In this document: piece by piece, positions 1 through 8,465 of the stretch
Layout: each line of letters begins with the position of its first letter
Position numbering within the stretch: position 1 is the stretch's first letter
Origin: a virus
Length of the DNA: 39,341 bases
Direction: 5' to 3' (one strand)
IMG/VR virus record: IMGVR_UViG_3300019458_000617
Coordinates: 1 to 39,341 of that record
Program-made: the position numbers and the translations under genes
Notes under the pieces: generated by a model
What the model was told of the DNA's origin: nothing
The model's input: only the letters and a program-made list of their open reading frames with translations
Database searches by the model: none

Positions 1-3000
1 ATGCCACGACTTTCGCTTGAGGAGGCAGCCTCACTCGGACTCCTCGGGCCAGATCAACTGGCTGCCCTCGGCAATCCGTTCATGCCCCGGGCTGGCGCCT
101 CGTGGACACCTACGCTCGGTGCTAGGCCAGGGATCGCGTCCTCGTCATGGTTCCGCTACCCATCGCTGTTCTCCCGTCCCAACATCAGCCCGCTCCGCTT
201 CGGCCTCGGCGGTCTTGGCCAAGGCCTGACCCTCTCCCCTGAGAGCCCCGCCCTCGGTCTGGCTGGGCTCGCCGCCCCGGTTGGCCGTTCTGCAGCCACG
301 CGCAGCCCCTCCTACGGAGTCGCAGGCGGCGTGGCGGGCGGCATCGCGGGAGGCCGTGCCGGCATCGGTGCGGAGGGGGGCCAGAACTACCAACCCCGGA
401 TCACCATGCTCCCGGATGGCCGCCGCTTGGTGACATATCAGGATGGCCGACAGGCGGTTCTCCCGCCGCCCGGCCGCACGGGTCAGCGTCCGGTGCCGGT
501 GCTGCCAGAGAACTACGAGGAGCTCCGGACGCTCGGCCTATTGAACCAAGGTGTCGGCACCGCACGAGCGGCCGCGCAGTTGCTCGCCCAGATCAACCAG
601 TCGGGCGCGCCCACGACTCTACCGGCCATCTCCGGTCCCGACGTCGGGGGCATGGAAGTCGGGGCCCTGGAACTGGCGGGGCTCCAGATGGGCCCGCAGC
701 AGCTCGCCGCCCTTGGCGAGCTCGGCATCAATACCGGTCAGCCGACCATGCCTGGGGTCATCCAGCCCTTTGCCGGCACCGTGAATCTTCCGACGGTGGC
801 CAACCCGGCGCTGTCAGATCTTGACCGCCTGCTACTCGACATTGGAGCGTTTGGCCAAGCCCAACCCAAACTGGGGCCTGCCGGCATCCCGCTTACCGGA
901 TTCGGCGAGATCGGTGGCGGTGCCACGCCACTCGATGGCGGGGCCAATGCCGAGGCCATCCTCGGCGATGCCGCCCGCAGCGGCATGTTCAGCCTTACCC
1001 GGCCGGAGGACATCTATCCGAACCTCATGCCGGAGCCGATGATCGGCGCTGGCCGTGGCCGTGACCTCGACCCGCGAGGACTGGGGATCGGACCTCGTAG
1101 CGAGGACATCTTCGGTGATAGCCCAACCACTGGCGGTGGCGTCGACCTGAATGTCACCCCGAGCAACACCCTCGGCCTGCTCCAGAGCGTGCTCGGGGCT
1201 GGCCAAGGTGTACTAGCTGGCGATCCGGTGCAGACCATCAAAGCCCTGCTCCAGTCCGGCACGTCACTGGCCGACATCGGCCGCATCCCCGGGATCGGAC
1301 GGTACCTGGCAGCGGCCGGAGCCCCCGTCAACCTCGTGCAGGCCATCATGCAGGGCAATGTCCCCGGCGCGGTCGCCGCCGCCCCAGGTCTCATAAACAC
1401 GTTCGGCACGCTGGCCCCGGAGAGCTTCGCGCAGGTAGCGAACAGCCTCGGCCTCAGTACATCGCAGTTGGGGGCGCTCGGCGGGATCGGCGGGGTGCTC
1501 GGTGGCGGCTATGGGCTCTACAACGCTGCCCAGAATGGCGACCCGCTCGGGATCACCATGAACGCCTTGCAGTTATACTCGGGCGCGGTCCCGCTCATCA
1601 ATTCCCTAGCGGGAACCTCGATCCCAACTCTCGGTAGCCTAGGCAGTCAGGCGCTCACTTCGCTCTCGCCTGCGTTGGCTGGACAACTCGGGGTGCTGAC
1701 CGGAGGTCCTGGGGTTGGGGCACTCGGCGGAATCGGTGCCACCCTGGCCCCTGCTGTCGCCGGTGAATTGGCCGCCGCTGCGGCTCCATCCGTCGGGGCG
1801 GCCCTGACCGGCGGCACGGTCGCGGGTATTGGCACCGGTGCGGCGGGCGGTGCGGGTCTTGCGGGCGCCGGGGCCGGCCTTGGGGCCGGCGTTGGGGCCG
1901 GCGTTGTAGGCGGCATCGTCGCACTCCCGGCGGTCGCGGCCTACTTGGTTGCCCAGATAGACGAGATGGTTGCTGCGCGGGCGGCCTTTAGCCGAGCGCG
2001 CGCCAACCGGCAGCGGTTCGAGCGCGGTCTTCCGACCATCGCCCAGGACATCACGCGAGGTGCGGATCTCATGTCAACGCTCACGCCGCAGGCATCAGAT
2101 GAGCAGCTTTTGGACACCTACAACAAGCTGATTACCGTCCAACGAAACTGGGAGGGCGGGCCAGCGACCGGCAACCCACGCGCCCCCAGCTTCCCCTCAA
2201 TGATCGGGGGAATGTCCGATGCTGGGCGCACGACTATGGAACAGATTCAGCCGTATCTCGTTCAGGTGGCTTTGGCGCAGCTTCGCGCTCAGGATCTCTT
2301 GGAACAGAGAGGAGTGGCGCTTCCTCCCGGAGCCACTCGCATGACTCCACAAGATGCAGCCAAGATACTTGGTGGGGCCACAAGTGCCTACGATCCAGAA
2401 TCGGGCTCCTTCCTCGGAATGCCGAACTACCTCAGTACAAATCCGTGGATGATCCAGAACTACCTCAAACCCAGCGCGGCAGAGTATTACAAGCGGATCG
2501 CCATATTTGACCCAGAGCTAGGTACGCCAGACTACCGTACAATCTCTGCGTGGTCCCCTGAGGCTCTCTCTGCGTTCCAGGGTCTCCAGCCCGGAGGTAC
2601 GGAAGCGGGAGTCCGCGCATTACTCGGCCTGCCATCGGTGACCTACGGCTGGGCTCCGCCCGTTCAGACCGAGCAATACGGCAGGCTCAACATCCCCACA
2701 TTCGCTCCAGGTCCGAATTACGCCAGAGACTTAGCCGACTGGCAGGCCGCGCAGCAGGCTGCGGCGACACAGGCTGGCCCGACCGCCTTCGACCCGCTAG
2801 GCTTTCTCTCGGCCCTCCAGGGAGGCCAGCGGGTCAACATCCAGGCCGGGCCGGAGACCTTGACCTTCATCCCGTACAAGCCAGATCAAGCCGCGACCTA
2901 CCAGGCCAAAGACTCCGGCTACCAGCAACTCAGTGAGGGGTACTACGTGAAGCCCTCCGGCCAGCAGGCCCTCGAGGTCTACGTCCCGCAGGACACGACC

Positions 3001-4266
3001 CCGGAGGCCCTCGGCAAGGCCCTCTCCGGTTCTCAGAACGCCAGCCAGCAGGCTCTCACGGCCGCGCTCGCCGTTCAACCCGCGCCAGCCGGGCAAGAGG
3101 CCGGGGCGACCCCGGGCGCCGGGCCGGCCGCAGACATCGCCCCGACTCCGGTCCCGGCCGGCACCCAGAGCTCGACCCCGCAGGGTTCCGCCGCCGCCAT
3201 CCCCACCGGGGACTCTACCCCGGTGCCGGGCTCCGGCGGGTTCCAGAAGGGCGGGGTAGTGCCAGAGACGGGCCGCTACCTGGTGCACAAGGGGGAGGTG
3301 GTCATCCCGGCCGACAAGGCCGATACCGAGGCCGAGAGTCAGCGCTTCCTCGAGGACATGCGGAGCAAAGGCGAGCTCCGGCTTGAGGGCGACCGAACAC
3401 TCCAGATGCCACGGATGAGCCCCGGACGGCTCGATCGTGGCTTCGGCCCTGGTCCGGATGGCGGCTCGCAGCCGGACGATGAGGCCAAGGCCGGACCAAA
3501 GAAGTGGTACGTCAACATGCGCGAGGGAACCCCGACCCAGGATCTCGACGGGACAGATCCAAGTGTCCGCCGTCTCGCCTTCACCATGGAGGACGTGCAG
3601 GACGCCCTCGATAACGGGGAAGCGCCGATCATGGTCGGCAAGGGGATCCTGACCGCTCCACCCAGCCTGCAATTCCGCATGCTCCAGAAGGCTCAGGACA
3701 CTCAGAACAAGGACCCGATGAAGGCCCCAGGCATCGTAGCCATGGCGGCCCGCATGAAGCAGGCGCAGGCCCAGCCGACCCCAGAGGGCGACACCTTACC
3801 GTTCTCCGGGATGGGCGATCAGGTTCTTCGGGGCCGTGTCCAGCAGCCGCGGTTTCCTGGCGATAAAGGCCGTGGCGCCGACCAGCGCCTTGAGGACCTC
3901 CCAGGGCGGGATGACTCGCAGCCGATGGGCTCCCGGCTCCCGATGCGGACAGTCCCGATGGGCGGCACCAGCGATCGGATGCCGACCATCCGATTCGCCC
4001 CGAGTCCAGGCAATCCATTCATGACCGGCCCGGCACGCCCGATGACGGTGGCCCAGAACATCGGTCAGGACCAACTGCTCCGAGACCTCGACACGGGTGT
4101 AGCGCGGCCAGGCACCCTCCGCGAAGCCATCGGGACTCAGAAGCGGTATCTGACCCCGCAGGACCTCATGCGCCGGCCGGTGGCTCCGCCGCCGCCAGGC
4201 ACCCTCACACCGCCGGCCCCACAGCCCGGCATACTTGAGCAGGCGATCCGTCGCCTCACCGGATAG
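1..4266 (+). CDS. Large Gly/Ala-rich internal virion protein, tape-measure-like
   Basis: The 1421-residue protein begins with the first base of the window, so a longer 5' end cannot be excluded. Residues ~1-480 are rich in Gly, Pro and Leu. Residues ~480-655 form a long hydrophobic Ala/Gly/Leu stretch like the membrane-active segments of tape-measure and ejection proteins. Residues ~660-1000 are more ordinary and mixed. Around residue 1081 is the motif GGVVPETGRYLVHKGEVVIP, which I know from the C-terminal part of many phage tape-measure-like proteins. The tail is Pro/Arg-rich and probably disordered. It lies directly upstream of a small Lys-rich gene and the portal, so a role in the virion interior or in DNA ejection is likely. 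It ends in TAG. Family assignment rests on composition and the one motif. Confidence 0.8.
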   Translation: MPRLSLEEAASLGLLGPDQLAALGNPFMPRAGASWTPTLGARPGIASSSWFRYPSLFSRPNISPLRFGLGGLGQGLTLSPESPALGLAGLAAPVGRSAATRSPSYGVAGGVAGGIAGGRAGIGAEGGQNYQPRITMLPDGRRLVTYQDGRQAVLPPPGRTGQRPVPVLPENYEELRTLGLLNQGVGTARAAAQLLAQINQSGAPTTLPAISGPDVGGMEVGALELAGLQMGPQQLAALGELGINTGQPTMPGVIQPFAGTVNLPTVANPALSDLDRLLLDIGAFGQAQPKLGPAGIPLTGFGEIGGGATPLDGGANAEAILGDAARSGMFSLTRPEDIYPNLMPEPMIGAGRGRDLDPRGLGIGPRSEDIFGDSPTTGGGVDLNVTPSNTLGLLQSVLGAGQGVLAGDPVQTIKALLQSGTSLADIGRIPGIGRYLAAAGAPVNLVQAIMQGNVPGAVAAAPGLINTFGTLAPESFAQVANSLGLSTSQLGALGGIGGVLGGGYGLYNAAQNGDPLGITMNALQLYSGAVPLINSLAGTSIPTLGSLGSQALTSLSPALAGQLGVLTGGPGVGALGGIGATLAPAVAGELAAAAAPSVGAALTGGTVAGIGTGAAGGAGLAGAGAGLGAGVGAGVVGGIVALPAVAAYLVAQIDEMVAARAAFSRARANRQRFERGLPTIAQDITRGADLMSTLTPQASDEQLLDTYNKLITVQRNWEGGPATGNPRAPSFPSMIGGMSDAGRTTMEQIQPYLVQVALAQLRAQDLLEQRGVALPPGATRMTPQDAAKILGGATSAYDPESGSFLGMPNYLSTNPWMIQNYLKPSAAEYYKRIAIFDPELGTPDYRTISAWSPEALSAFQGLQPGGTEAGVRALLGLPSVTYGWAPPVQTEQYGRLNIPTFAPGPNYARDLADWQAAQQAAATQAGPTAFDPLGFLSALQGGQRVNIQAGPETLTFIPYKPDQAATYQAKDSGYQQLSEGYYVKPSGQQALEVYVPQDTTPEALGKALSGSQNASQQALTAALAVQPAPAGQEAGATPGAGPAADIAPTPVPAGTQSSTPQGSAAAIPTGDSTPVPGSGGFQKGGVVPETGRYLVHKGEVVIPADKADTEAESQRFLEDMRSKGELRLEGDRTLQMPRMSPGRLDRGFGPGPDGGSQPDDEAKAGPKKWYVNMREGTPTQDLDGTDPSVRRLAFTMEDVQDALDNGEAPIMVGKGILTAPPSLQFRMLQKAQDTQNKDPMKAPGIVAMAARMKQAQAQPTPEGDTLPFSGMGDQVLRGRVQQPRFPGDKGRGADQRLEDLPGRDDSQPMGSRLPMRTVPMGGTSDRMPTIRFAPSPGNPFMTGPARPMTVAQNIGQDQLLRDLDTGVARPGTLREAIGTQKRYLTPQDLMRRPVAPPPPGTLTPPAPQPGILEQAIRRLTG
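1870..1905 (+). repeat. 12-bp tandem repeat, three units, in the hydrophobic Ala/Gly segment
   Basis: Three head-to-tail copies of a GGGGCCGGCGTT-like unit (first copy with CTT instead of GTT) encode an alternating Gly-Ala-Gly-Val/Leu run. The repeat keeps frame and lies in the most hydrophobic part of the first gene. It may vary in copy number by slippage. Confidence 0.7.
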
Positions 4267-4276
4267 GAGGAACCCC

Positions 4277-4504
4277 ATGGGAGGCAAGAAGAAGAAAAAG
4301 TCGGATGGCAACAGCAGCATGGGCATCCTGATGATGCCCTCCCCGAAGCAGCAGATCCACTACGCCGCAGAGCACGTGGCGCGTACCGCGGTGGAGAACC
4401 ACCCGAAGCTGAAGAAGATGCGGGATGAGATCACCCGATCGGTCGAGCAAGCCGTCGGGAAGCATCTCGGCACCGGCAAGGCGAAGAAGCAGGACCTCGG
4501 CTAG
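4277..4504 (+). CDS. Small Lys-rich hypothetical protein (75 aa)
   Basis: The start is ATG at 4277, preceded by GGAGG at 4266-4270 that overlaps the stop of the upstream gene. An ATG further upstream in the same frame lies inside the previous gene and has no better ribosome site. The protein opens with a run of five lysines, continues with a short Met-rich stretch, and then has a charged, probably helical second half rich in Lys, Glu and Arg. No domain is recognised. Its position between the tape-measure-like protein and the portal suggests a small virion or DNA-contacting component. It ends in TAG eight bases before the portal start. Confidence 0.75.
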   Translation: MGGKKKKKSDGNSSMGILMMPSPKQQIHYAAEHVARTAVENHPKLKKMRDEITRSVEQAVGKHLGTGKAKKQDLG

Positions 4505-4512
4505 TCCAATAA

Positions 4513-6189
4513 ATGTCACACGACAAGGGCCTGGAGGTGATGGCCGATGCGTCGCTGAAGGGAGGAACCGGGCCATCGCCTGGCGTGGGGGTCCTGAATC
4601 AGAACGCCTCGATGGATCCGCCCAACAACATCGCCCTCGCCGACCAGATCCGCTCGTGGTTCATCGAAGCCTGGGAGCATCCGAAGTGGGTGACATACCG
4701 CCGGGAAGCCGAGGAGGACATGGGCTTCTACATCGGTGGCGACGGGCAGTGGTCCATGAATGGGTCCAGGGAGGCCCTGGCCAAACTCAAGAACGAGAAG
4801 CGCGCAGCCGTGTCCATCAACCACGTGCAGAGCGTGGTGGACGTGCTGACCGGCTTCGAGCGCCAGAACCGCTACGATCTGAAGGCCTCCCCGATGGGCG
4901 AGGAGGACGCCGAGGACGCGAATCTGTTCACCCTGCTGCTCAAGTACGAGCAGGACAAGCTCGATGCCCCGGCCATCATGAGCGAGGCCTTCGAGAACGG
5001 GACCGTCATGGGGGCCGCCTGCGTCTTCATCGGAATCGACTGGTCATTCGACCCGCTCTTCGGGGACATCAGCATCGAGGAACTCATTCCGGGGCACGAT
5101 GTCCTCTGGGATCCGCTGGCCAAGAAGCCGGACCGGTCAGATGCCAGGTACTTCTTCCGGTGGCGCTTCGGGGCCGTGGACGACATCTGTGCGGCCTATC
5201 CGGAACACGACAGCCTCATCCGCAAAGAGCTCGACGCCCTCGATGTCTACCGGCAGACCCAGAGCCCGACGGCGGCGAACGAGATCCTGCATCAGTTCAA
5301 CCGCCGTGATGGCTACGGCTCGACCAATCGCCACCCGCTCGAGGCCCATGGCATGGACCAGATGTTCTATGCTGCGGCCGAGAAGAAGTTGATGGTAGTC
5401 GAATGCTGGTATCGGGACTACGAGGACGTGGTGATCCTGGCCGACAAGACCTCCGGCAAGGTGTGGGAAGTCGAGGTCGAGGAGGGCAGCGGGAAAAGTG
5501 CGTGGGCGGTGGCCAGGGAGACGGCGGCCAAAGACTCAGACAACATGACCGCCATCCGCCGCAAGCGCCGCACCGTGCGGATGGCGCTCTGTGTGCCGGC
5601 CACCTACCGCATCCTTGAGGAAGCCGATACCCCCTATGACAACGACGCCCAACACTTCCCCTTCTCCGTCTACATCGCCAAGGAGAAGCTCGACACCATC
5701 TACGGTATCGTCCGCAATTTGAAGGACCCGCAGCGGATCGAGAATCGCCGGGAGAGCCAAGCGATGGACGTGCTCGCCCGCTTCGGGGCCATGCGCCGAA
5801 TGGCCACCGAGAACACCATCGTCGACACCCGGAACCTCGACGACATGTGGTCGACCAAGACCATCTGGGTGAAGCCGGGAGCCCAGCCGCCCGGGTGGGA
5901 TGTTCCCCCGATGGGCGAGCTCCTGAAGGCCCTGTTCACCAGCGGCGACCGCGGCAAGCTCTCCGTCCGTGAGGTATCCGGCATCAACACCGACCTCCTG
6001 GGGATCAAGGGCGACGACGCCTCCGGCATTGCCATCGCCCGCCGGCAGGCCCAGGGCCAGACCATCTCGACTGTTTACTTCGACAACTTCCGTCAGATGA
6101 AGCGGAACTTCGGCCGTCGCCTCGCGAAGCGGATCCAACAGGTCTACTCCTACGAGAAGACCGTGCGGCTGACTGATCCGATGGGCTAG
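4513..6189 (+). CDS. Portal protein, P22-like, N-terminal 558 residues up to an in-frame amber
   Basis: The translation resembles P22-type portals. It has an early basic/aromatic region (FYIGGDGQW, then the INHVQSVVDVLTGFERQNR stretch), a middle part on a dodecamer-wing-like fold (PGHDVLWDPLAKKPDRSDARY), and a region where Ser/Arg and Gln repeats precede the stem. The frame stops at TAG 6187-6189. The same frame then stays open to 6750 and encodes what looks like the C-terminal portal domain, so the intact protein would be 745 residues, close to the P22 portal length. The ATG at 4513 has no clear Shine-Dalgarno sequence. An in-frame ATG at 4540 sits just behind GGAGG (4533-4537) and is an alternative. 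Portal subunits form the ring through which DNA is packaged and ejected. Confidence 0.88.
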   Translation: MSHDKGLEVMADASLKGGTGPSPGVGVLNQNASMDPPNNIALADQIRSWFIEAWEHPKWVTYRREAEEDMGFYIGGDGQWSMNGSREALAKLKNEKRAAVSINHVQSVVDVLTGFERQNRYDLKASPMGEEDAEDANLFTLLLKYEQDKLDAPAIMSEAFENGTVMGAACVFIGIDWSFDPLFGDISIEELIPGHDVLWDPLAKKPDRSDARYFFRWRFGAVDDICAAYPEHDSLIRKELDALDVYRQTQSPTAANEILHQFNRRDGYGSTNRHPLEAHGMDQMFYAAAEKKLMVVECWYRDYEDVVILADKTSGKVWEVEVEEGSGKSAWAVARETAAKDSDNMTAIRRKRRTVRMALCVPATYRILEEADTPYDNDAQHFPFSVYIAKEKLDTIYGIVRNLKDPQRIENRRESQAMDVLARFGAMRRMATENTIVDTRNLDDMWSTKTIWVKPGAQPPGWDVPPMGELLKALFTSGDRGKLSVREVSGINTDLLGIKGDDASGIAIARRQAQGQTISTVYFDNFRQMKRNFGRRLAKRIQQVYSYEKTVRLTDPMG

Positions 6190-6750
6190 GGGTCGATCAT
6201 CCTCAAGGTCAATCCGGTCGAGAACAAACGTCGGGACGACAAAGGCCGCCTCCAGGAGGCCGGCAGTCTCGGGATGGAGCAGGAGGCCGCCGAGATCACG
6301 CAGGGTCCGCTCAGCAAGAACAAGCCGAAGGTGCTCCGGGATGTCTCGAGCCTCGACTACGACATCCTCATCTCGGAGACTCCAGCTACCCCGTCCATGC
6401 GCGCGATGGCGCTGCTGGCCCTGCTCGAGATCATCGGCAAGGTGCCGGCGATCGCCCCGGCAGTCATGGACATCATCATCGACCTGTCGGACATCCCGGA
6501 CCGGGATCGGGTCAAGCATCGGGTCATCAACCTCATGCGGGCCCAGGGGTTGCTACCCCCCGAGGAGACCATGAACGCGCCGGCAGCGCCGCCGGCACCA
6601 GGGGGCCCGCCCATGAGGCCAGGACCTGCGGCCGCGCCGCCCACCGGGGGCGCGCAGGGTCCGCCGCCAGGCCAGCCGCCAGCCGGCCCGCTGCCCATGG
6701 CCGGCCCCGGCGGAACCTCGAGCGCGCCGCCCCCCATGCCGACGACGTGA
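6190..6750 (+). CDS. Portal protein C-terminal part, in frame after the amber codon
   Basis: This stretch is in the same frame as the portal and continues directly after TAG 6187-6189. It contains a segment (YDILISETPATPSMRAMALL, then a helical ALLEIIGKVP region) that matches the conserved C-terminal part of P22-like portals, where a Tyr-Asp beta strand is followed by a Ser/Thr-Pro turn and helices. The last ~50 residues are Pro/Ala/Gly-rich. An independent start at ATG 6274 is possible, but its nearest AGGAGG (6254-6259) is 14 bases away, too far for normal initiation. It is therefore either read through, the result of a single-base change or error, or a broken gene. It ends TGA 6748-6750, overlapping the next start (GTGA). 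Confidence 0.75.
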   Translation, partial: GSIILKVNPVENKRRDDKGRLQEAGSLGMEQEAAEITQGPLSKNKPKVLRDVSSLDYDILISETPATPSMRAMALLALLEIIGKVPAIAPAVMDIIIDLSDIPDRDRVKHRVINLMRAQGLLPPEETMNAPAAPPAPGGPPMRPGPAAAPPTGGAQGPPPGQPPAGPLPMAGPGGTSSAPPPMPTT

Positions 6751-7061
6751 GCGACCTCATCCCCGAGGAGCTCATCGAGCTCTTGGAGTCGGCCCGGACC
6801 GGCAAGTGGCACGGCCGCATCGAGCTCCACCTCCAGGAGGGCGAAGTCCAGTCCATTACCCAGGTGCGGACCATCCGGATCCGGAAAAAAACCACGATAG
6901 CGGGCGTCATCTGCCCGAATCCTGGATGCGGAAAGCGCATGGAACCACAGGACTACAGCAACCTGTTCGTCTGTGTGTGTGGTACCAAGCGGACTAGGAA
7001 TCAGTTGGCGCGCCCAACGGGTAGTGGTGTAAGACCGGTTGACTTCAACCCCTTGCGGTAG
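6747..7061 (+). CDS. DUF2292-like small protein with C-terminal zinc ribbon (104 aa)
   Basis: Translation probably starts at GTG 6747, which overlaps the TGA of the portal frame, implying coupling. Residues ~7-48 (ELIELLESARTGKWHGRIEL, then a beta hairpin EGEV-Q-IT and RIRKK) fit the DUF2292 pattern of a short helix followed by a basic beta hairpin. Residues 56-78 carry Cys56, Cys61, Cys76 and Cys78, a probable zinc site. DUF2292 proteins are small and uncharacterised. A zinc-binding tail and a basic end suggest nucleic-acid contact, but no function is established. The stop TAG 7059-7061 lies between the -35 and -10 elements of a candidate promoter, at the end of the spacer. Confidence 0.75.
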   Translation: MSDLIPEELIELLESARTGKWHGRIELHLQEGEVQSITQVRTIRIRKKTTIAGVICPNPGCGKRMEPQDYSNLFVCVCGTKRTRNQLARPTGSGVRPVDFNPLR

Positions 7062-7067
7062 TGTAAG
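7039..7067 (+). promoter_or_regulatory. Candidate sigma70-type promoter at the end of the DUF2292-like gene
   Basis: TTGACT (7039-7044, five of six matches to the -35 consensus) is separated by 17 bases from TGTAAG (7062-7067, four of six matches to -10). Initiation would fall near 7075, in the non-coding leader ahead of the scaffold gene. The immediate downstream sequence runs into a strong terminator-like hairpin about 55 bases later. The motif is seen directly; promoter activity is inferred. Confidence 0.5.
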
Positions 7068-7126
7068 CTAACAATCGCGATGCAATAGCCGTCAAGCAGA
7101 GACTTCGGGCCAAGCCGAACCACGGA

Positions 7127-7172
7127 CGGCCGGTCGAGCGCTCTTCGGAGCCTCACCGGCCGGTTTGTTTTT
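7127..7172 (+). terminator. Strong rho-independent terminator-like hairpin with UUCG loop
   Basis: CGGCCGGT (7127-7134) pairs perfectly with ACCGGCCG (7155-7162). Inside, GAG/CTC and GCTC/GAGC extend the stem around a TTCG tetraloop, with single-base bulges. It is followed by the T-rich tract TTTGTTTTT (7164-7172). It lies about 66 bases after the stop of the DUF2292-like gene and before the scaffold gene, so it can end portal-region transcripts, or act on a transcript begun at the 7039 promoter. Confidence 0.75.
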
Positions 7173-7382
7173 GACGCCAAGGAAAGCAATGGAAATCGGC
7201 AAGACGATGCTTCGGACGGTCTACCAAGAGCATTTGGAGACCGGCCCGTTTCGGGTCTCCCTGCCCGGCCATCAGGGGCGTTCCGAGCCGCCATGCTCGG
7301 GGGGGCCGTCGGCCCTTGGATCCGACGACTCGGGTGCCACCCCGCTGGGGAACCCCCAGGACAAGGCCAGAGGAGAGACCGC
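7173..7382 (+). other. Untranslated leader of the scaffold-capsid genes with a second hairpin
   Basis: No convincing gene is seen in these 210 bases. A hairpin occurs at 7236-7260, with GGAGA pairing with TCTCC and an inner CCCG/CGGG stem around TTT, and no T tract. A short frame beginning at ATG 7190 (AAGG upstream) runs past the scaffold start, but it is low complexity and in the wrong frame, so I do not call it. Together with the upstream terminator, this is a candidate attenuation or anti-termination leader. Confidence 0.4.
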
Positions 7383-8435
7383 ATGCCAGCCGCAGTGAAG
7401 GCCGACAAACCAAACGTGCGTACCGCCACCGCCGAGGCCGCCGACGCGAAGGCCGAAGTCATCGAGGTAGAGATTCCTGAGGGGCTCGATCTGAAGCTCC
7501 CTGGCGACGAGGTTGTCGCCGAGGAGGCCGAGACCACCGGGGAACCCGAGACCACGCCCGAGCCGAAGCGCGCCGAGAAGAAACAGGACCGCCTCCCCGC
7601 CTCCACCCGTGAAGAGCGCAACAAGCGCAAGGAGCTCGCCAAGAAGTACGACGAGGCCACCGCCGAGCGGGATCGCCTCGAGGCTGAGCTCCGAGCGCGG
7701 CGCGGACAGCCGCAGATCGGGATGTCCAAGGAGCACCGCGAGGCTCTCATCGAACGCGGCAACAAGGCCGATTCGATGGGTCAGCTGGTGGAGATCTTCC
7801 TCGATGAGCAGGGCAAGCGGGACCAGTTTTGGGCCGCCGCCCTCGACGAGGAGCGTTTCAACCGGCACCTCCAGGTCTCCGAGACGATCGCCAGGAAGGA
7901 CTTCGATGCTCAGCATGGCCGCGGTGCCTACGACCGCGTGCTGCGCGAGGCCGGTATCAAGGACGCCATCGCCCTCGAGGCGAATGGGCAGTTCCGCGAT
8001 CCCAGCATCGCGCGGGCCATCTACACCAAGCAGGACCCCGGTCTCGAAGCCCTCGAGCTCGCGCTCGGGAAGCTCGAGAAGGATGGCCGGCTGGACGCCG
8101 CGCTTCGCAGCGCGTCGAAGGCTCCCACAGCGGATCCCGACACGGAGGTAGAGGTAGAGGAGGAACCCGAGCCGAAGTCGCGGGCTCGGAGAGCCGAGTC
8201 CGAGGAGGACCCGGCGGCGGACAAGCGGGCGGGCGCACGCGAGGTGATCGACCAGGTACGCGGGAACTCTTCGAGGCCACGGGGCCTCCATGCCGTGAAG
8301 CCCTCCCCGCCTCCGCGGCGCGGACTGACCATGGCGGACATCGACGGGATGTCCGACGCGAATCGGTCGGCGCTGTTCAAGGTGAATCCAGGGCTCCGCG
8401 AGCGATGGCTCGGTGGGGAACCGGAAGCGCAGTAG
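7383..8435 (+). CDS. Capsid scaffolding protein (350 aa)
   Basis: The start is ATG 7383 with AGGAG at 7371-7375, seven bases upstream. An in-frame ATG at 7293 lies in the leader and has no ribosome site. The protein is highly charged and probably mostly helical. An acidic N-terminus (residues ~20-70) is followed by a coiled-coil-like Lys/Glu/Arg segment (~72-115), a helical core (~120-240), a second acidic linker and a basic C-terminus. Basic C-termini often bind coat protein in podovirus scaffolds. Its size, composition and location between portal and major capsid genes fit a scaffolding protein. Sequence identity to known scaffolds is not obvious, so the call rests on synteny and composition. 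Confidence 0.8.
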   Translation: MPAAVKADKPNVRTATAEAADAKAEVIEVEIPEGLDLKLPGDEVVAEEAETTGEPETTPEPKRAEKKQDRLPASTREERNKRKELAKKYDEATAERDRLEAELRARRGQPQIGMSKEHREALIERGNKADSMGQLVEIFLDEQGKRDQFWAAALDEERFNRHLQVSETIARKDFDAQHGRGAYDRVLREAGIKDAIALEANGQFRDPSIARAIYTKQDPGLEALELALGKLEKDGRLDAALRSASKAPTADPDTEVEVEEEPEPKSRARRAESEEDPAADKRAGAREVIDQVRGNSSRPRGLHAVKPSPPPRRGLTMADIDGMSDANRSALFKVNPGLRERWLGGEPEAQ

Positions 8436-8465
8436 CACTAGGAGTCCAGAGGAGATCAAACGACT

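Noticed and set aside
2797-3672. 291-residue minus-strand frame within the tape-measure-like gene
   Set aside because: High-GC shadow of the coding frame above it with no ribosome site or recognisable pattern.
5536-6519. 327-residue minus-strand frame opposite the portal
   Set aside because: Antisense shadow lying on the portal and spanning the amber site; composition is antisense-like with many Asp/Val/His.
4513-6750. Genome-wide amber reassignment
   Set aside because: At least nine genes end in TAG at sensible places, so only the portal site is exceptional.
7062-7382. tRNA gene in the leader
   Set aside because: No cloverleaf, T-loop or anticodon pattern could be built; the sequence forms terminator-type hairpins instead.
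7272-8459. 395-residue minus-strand frame opposite the scaffold
   Set aside because: Shadow of the Glu/Lys-rich scaffold gene; its Leu/Arg/Gly-rich sequence follows from the complement.
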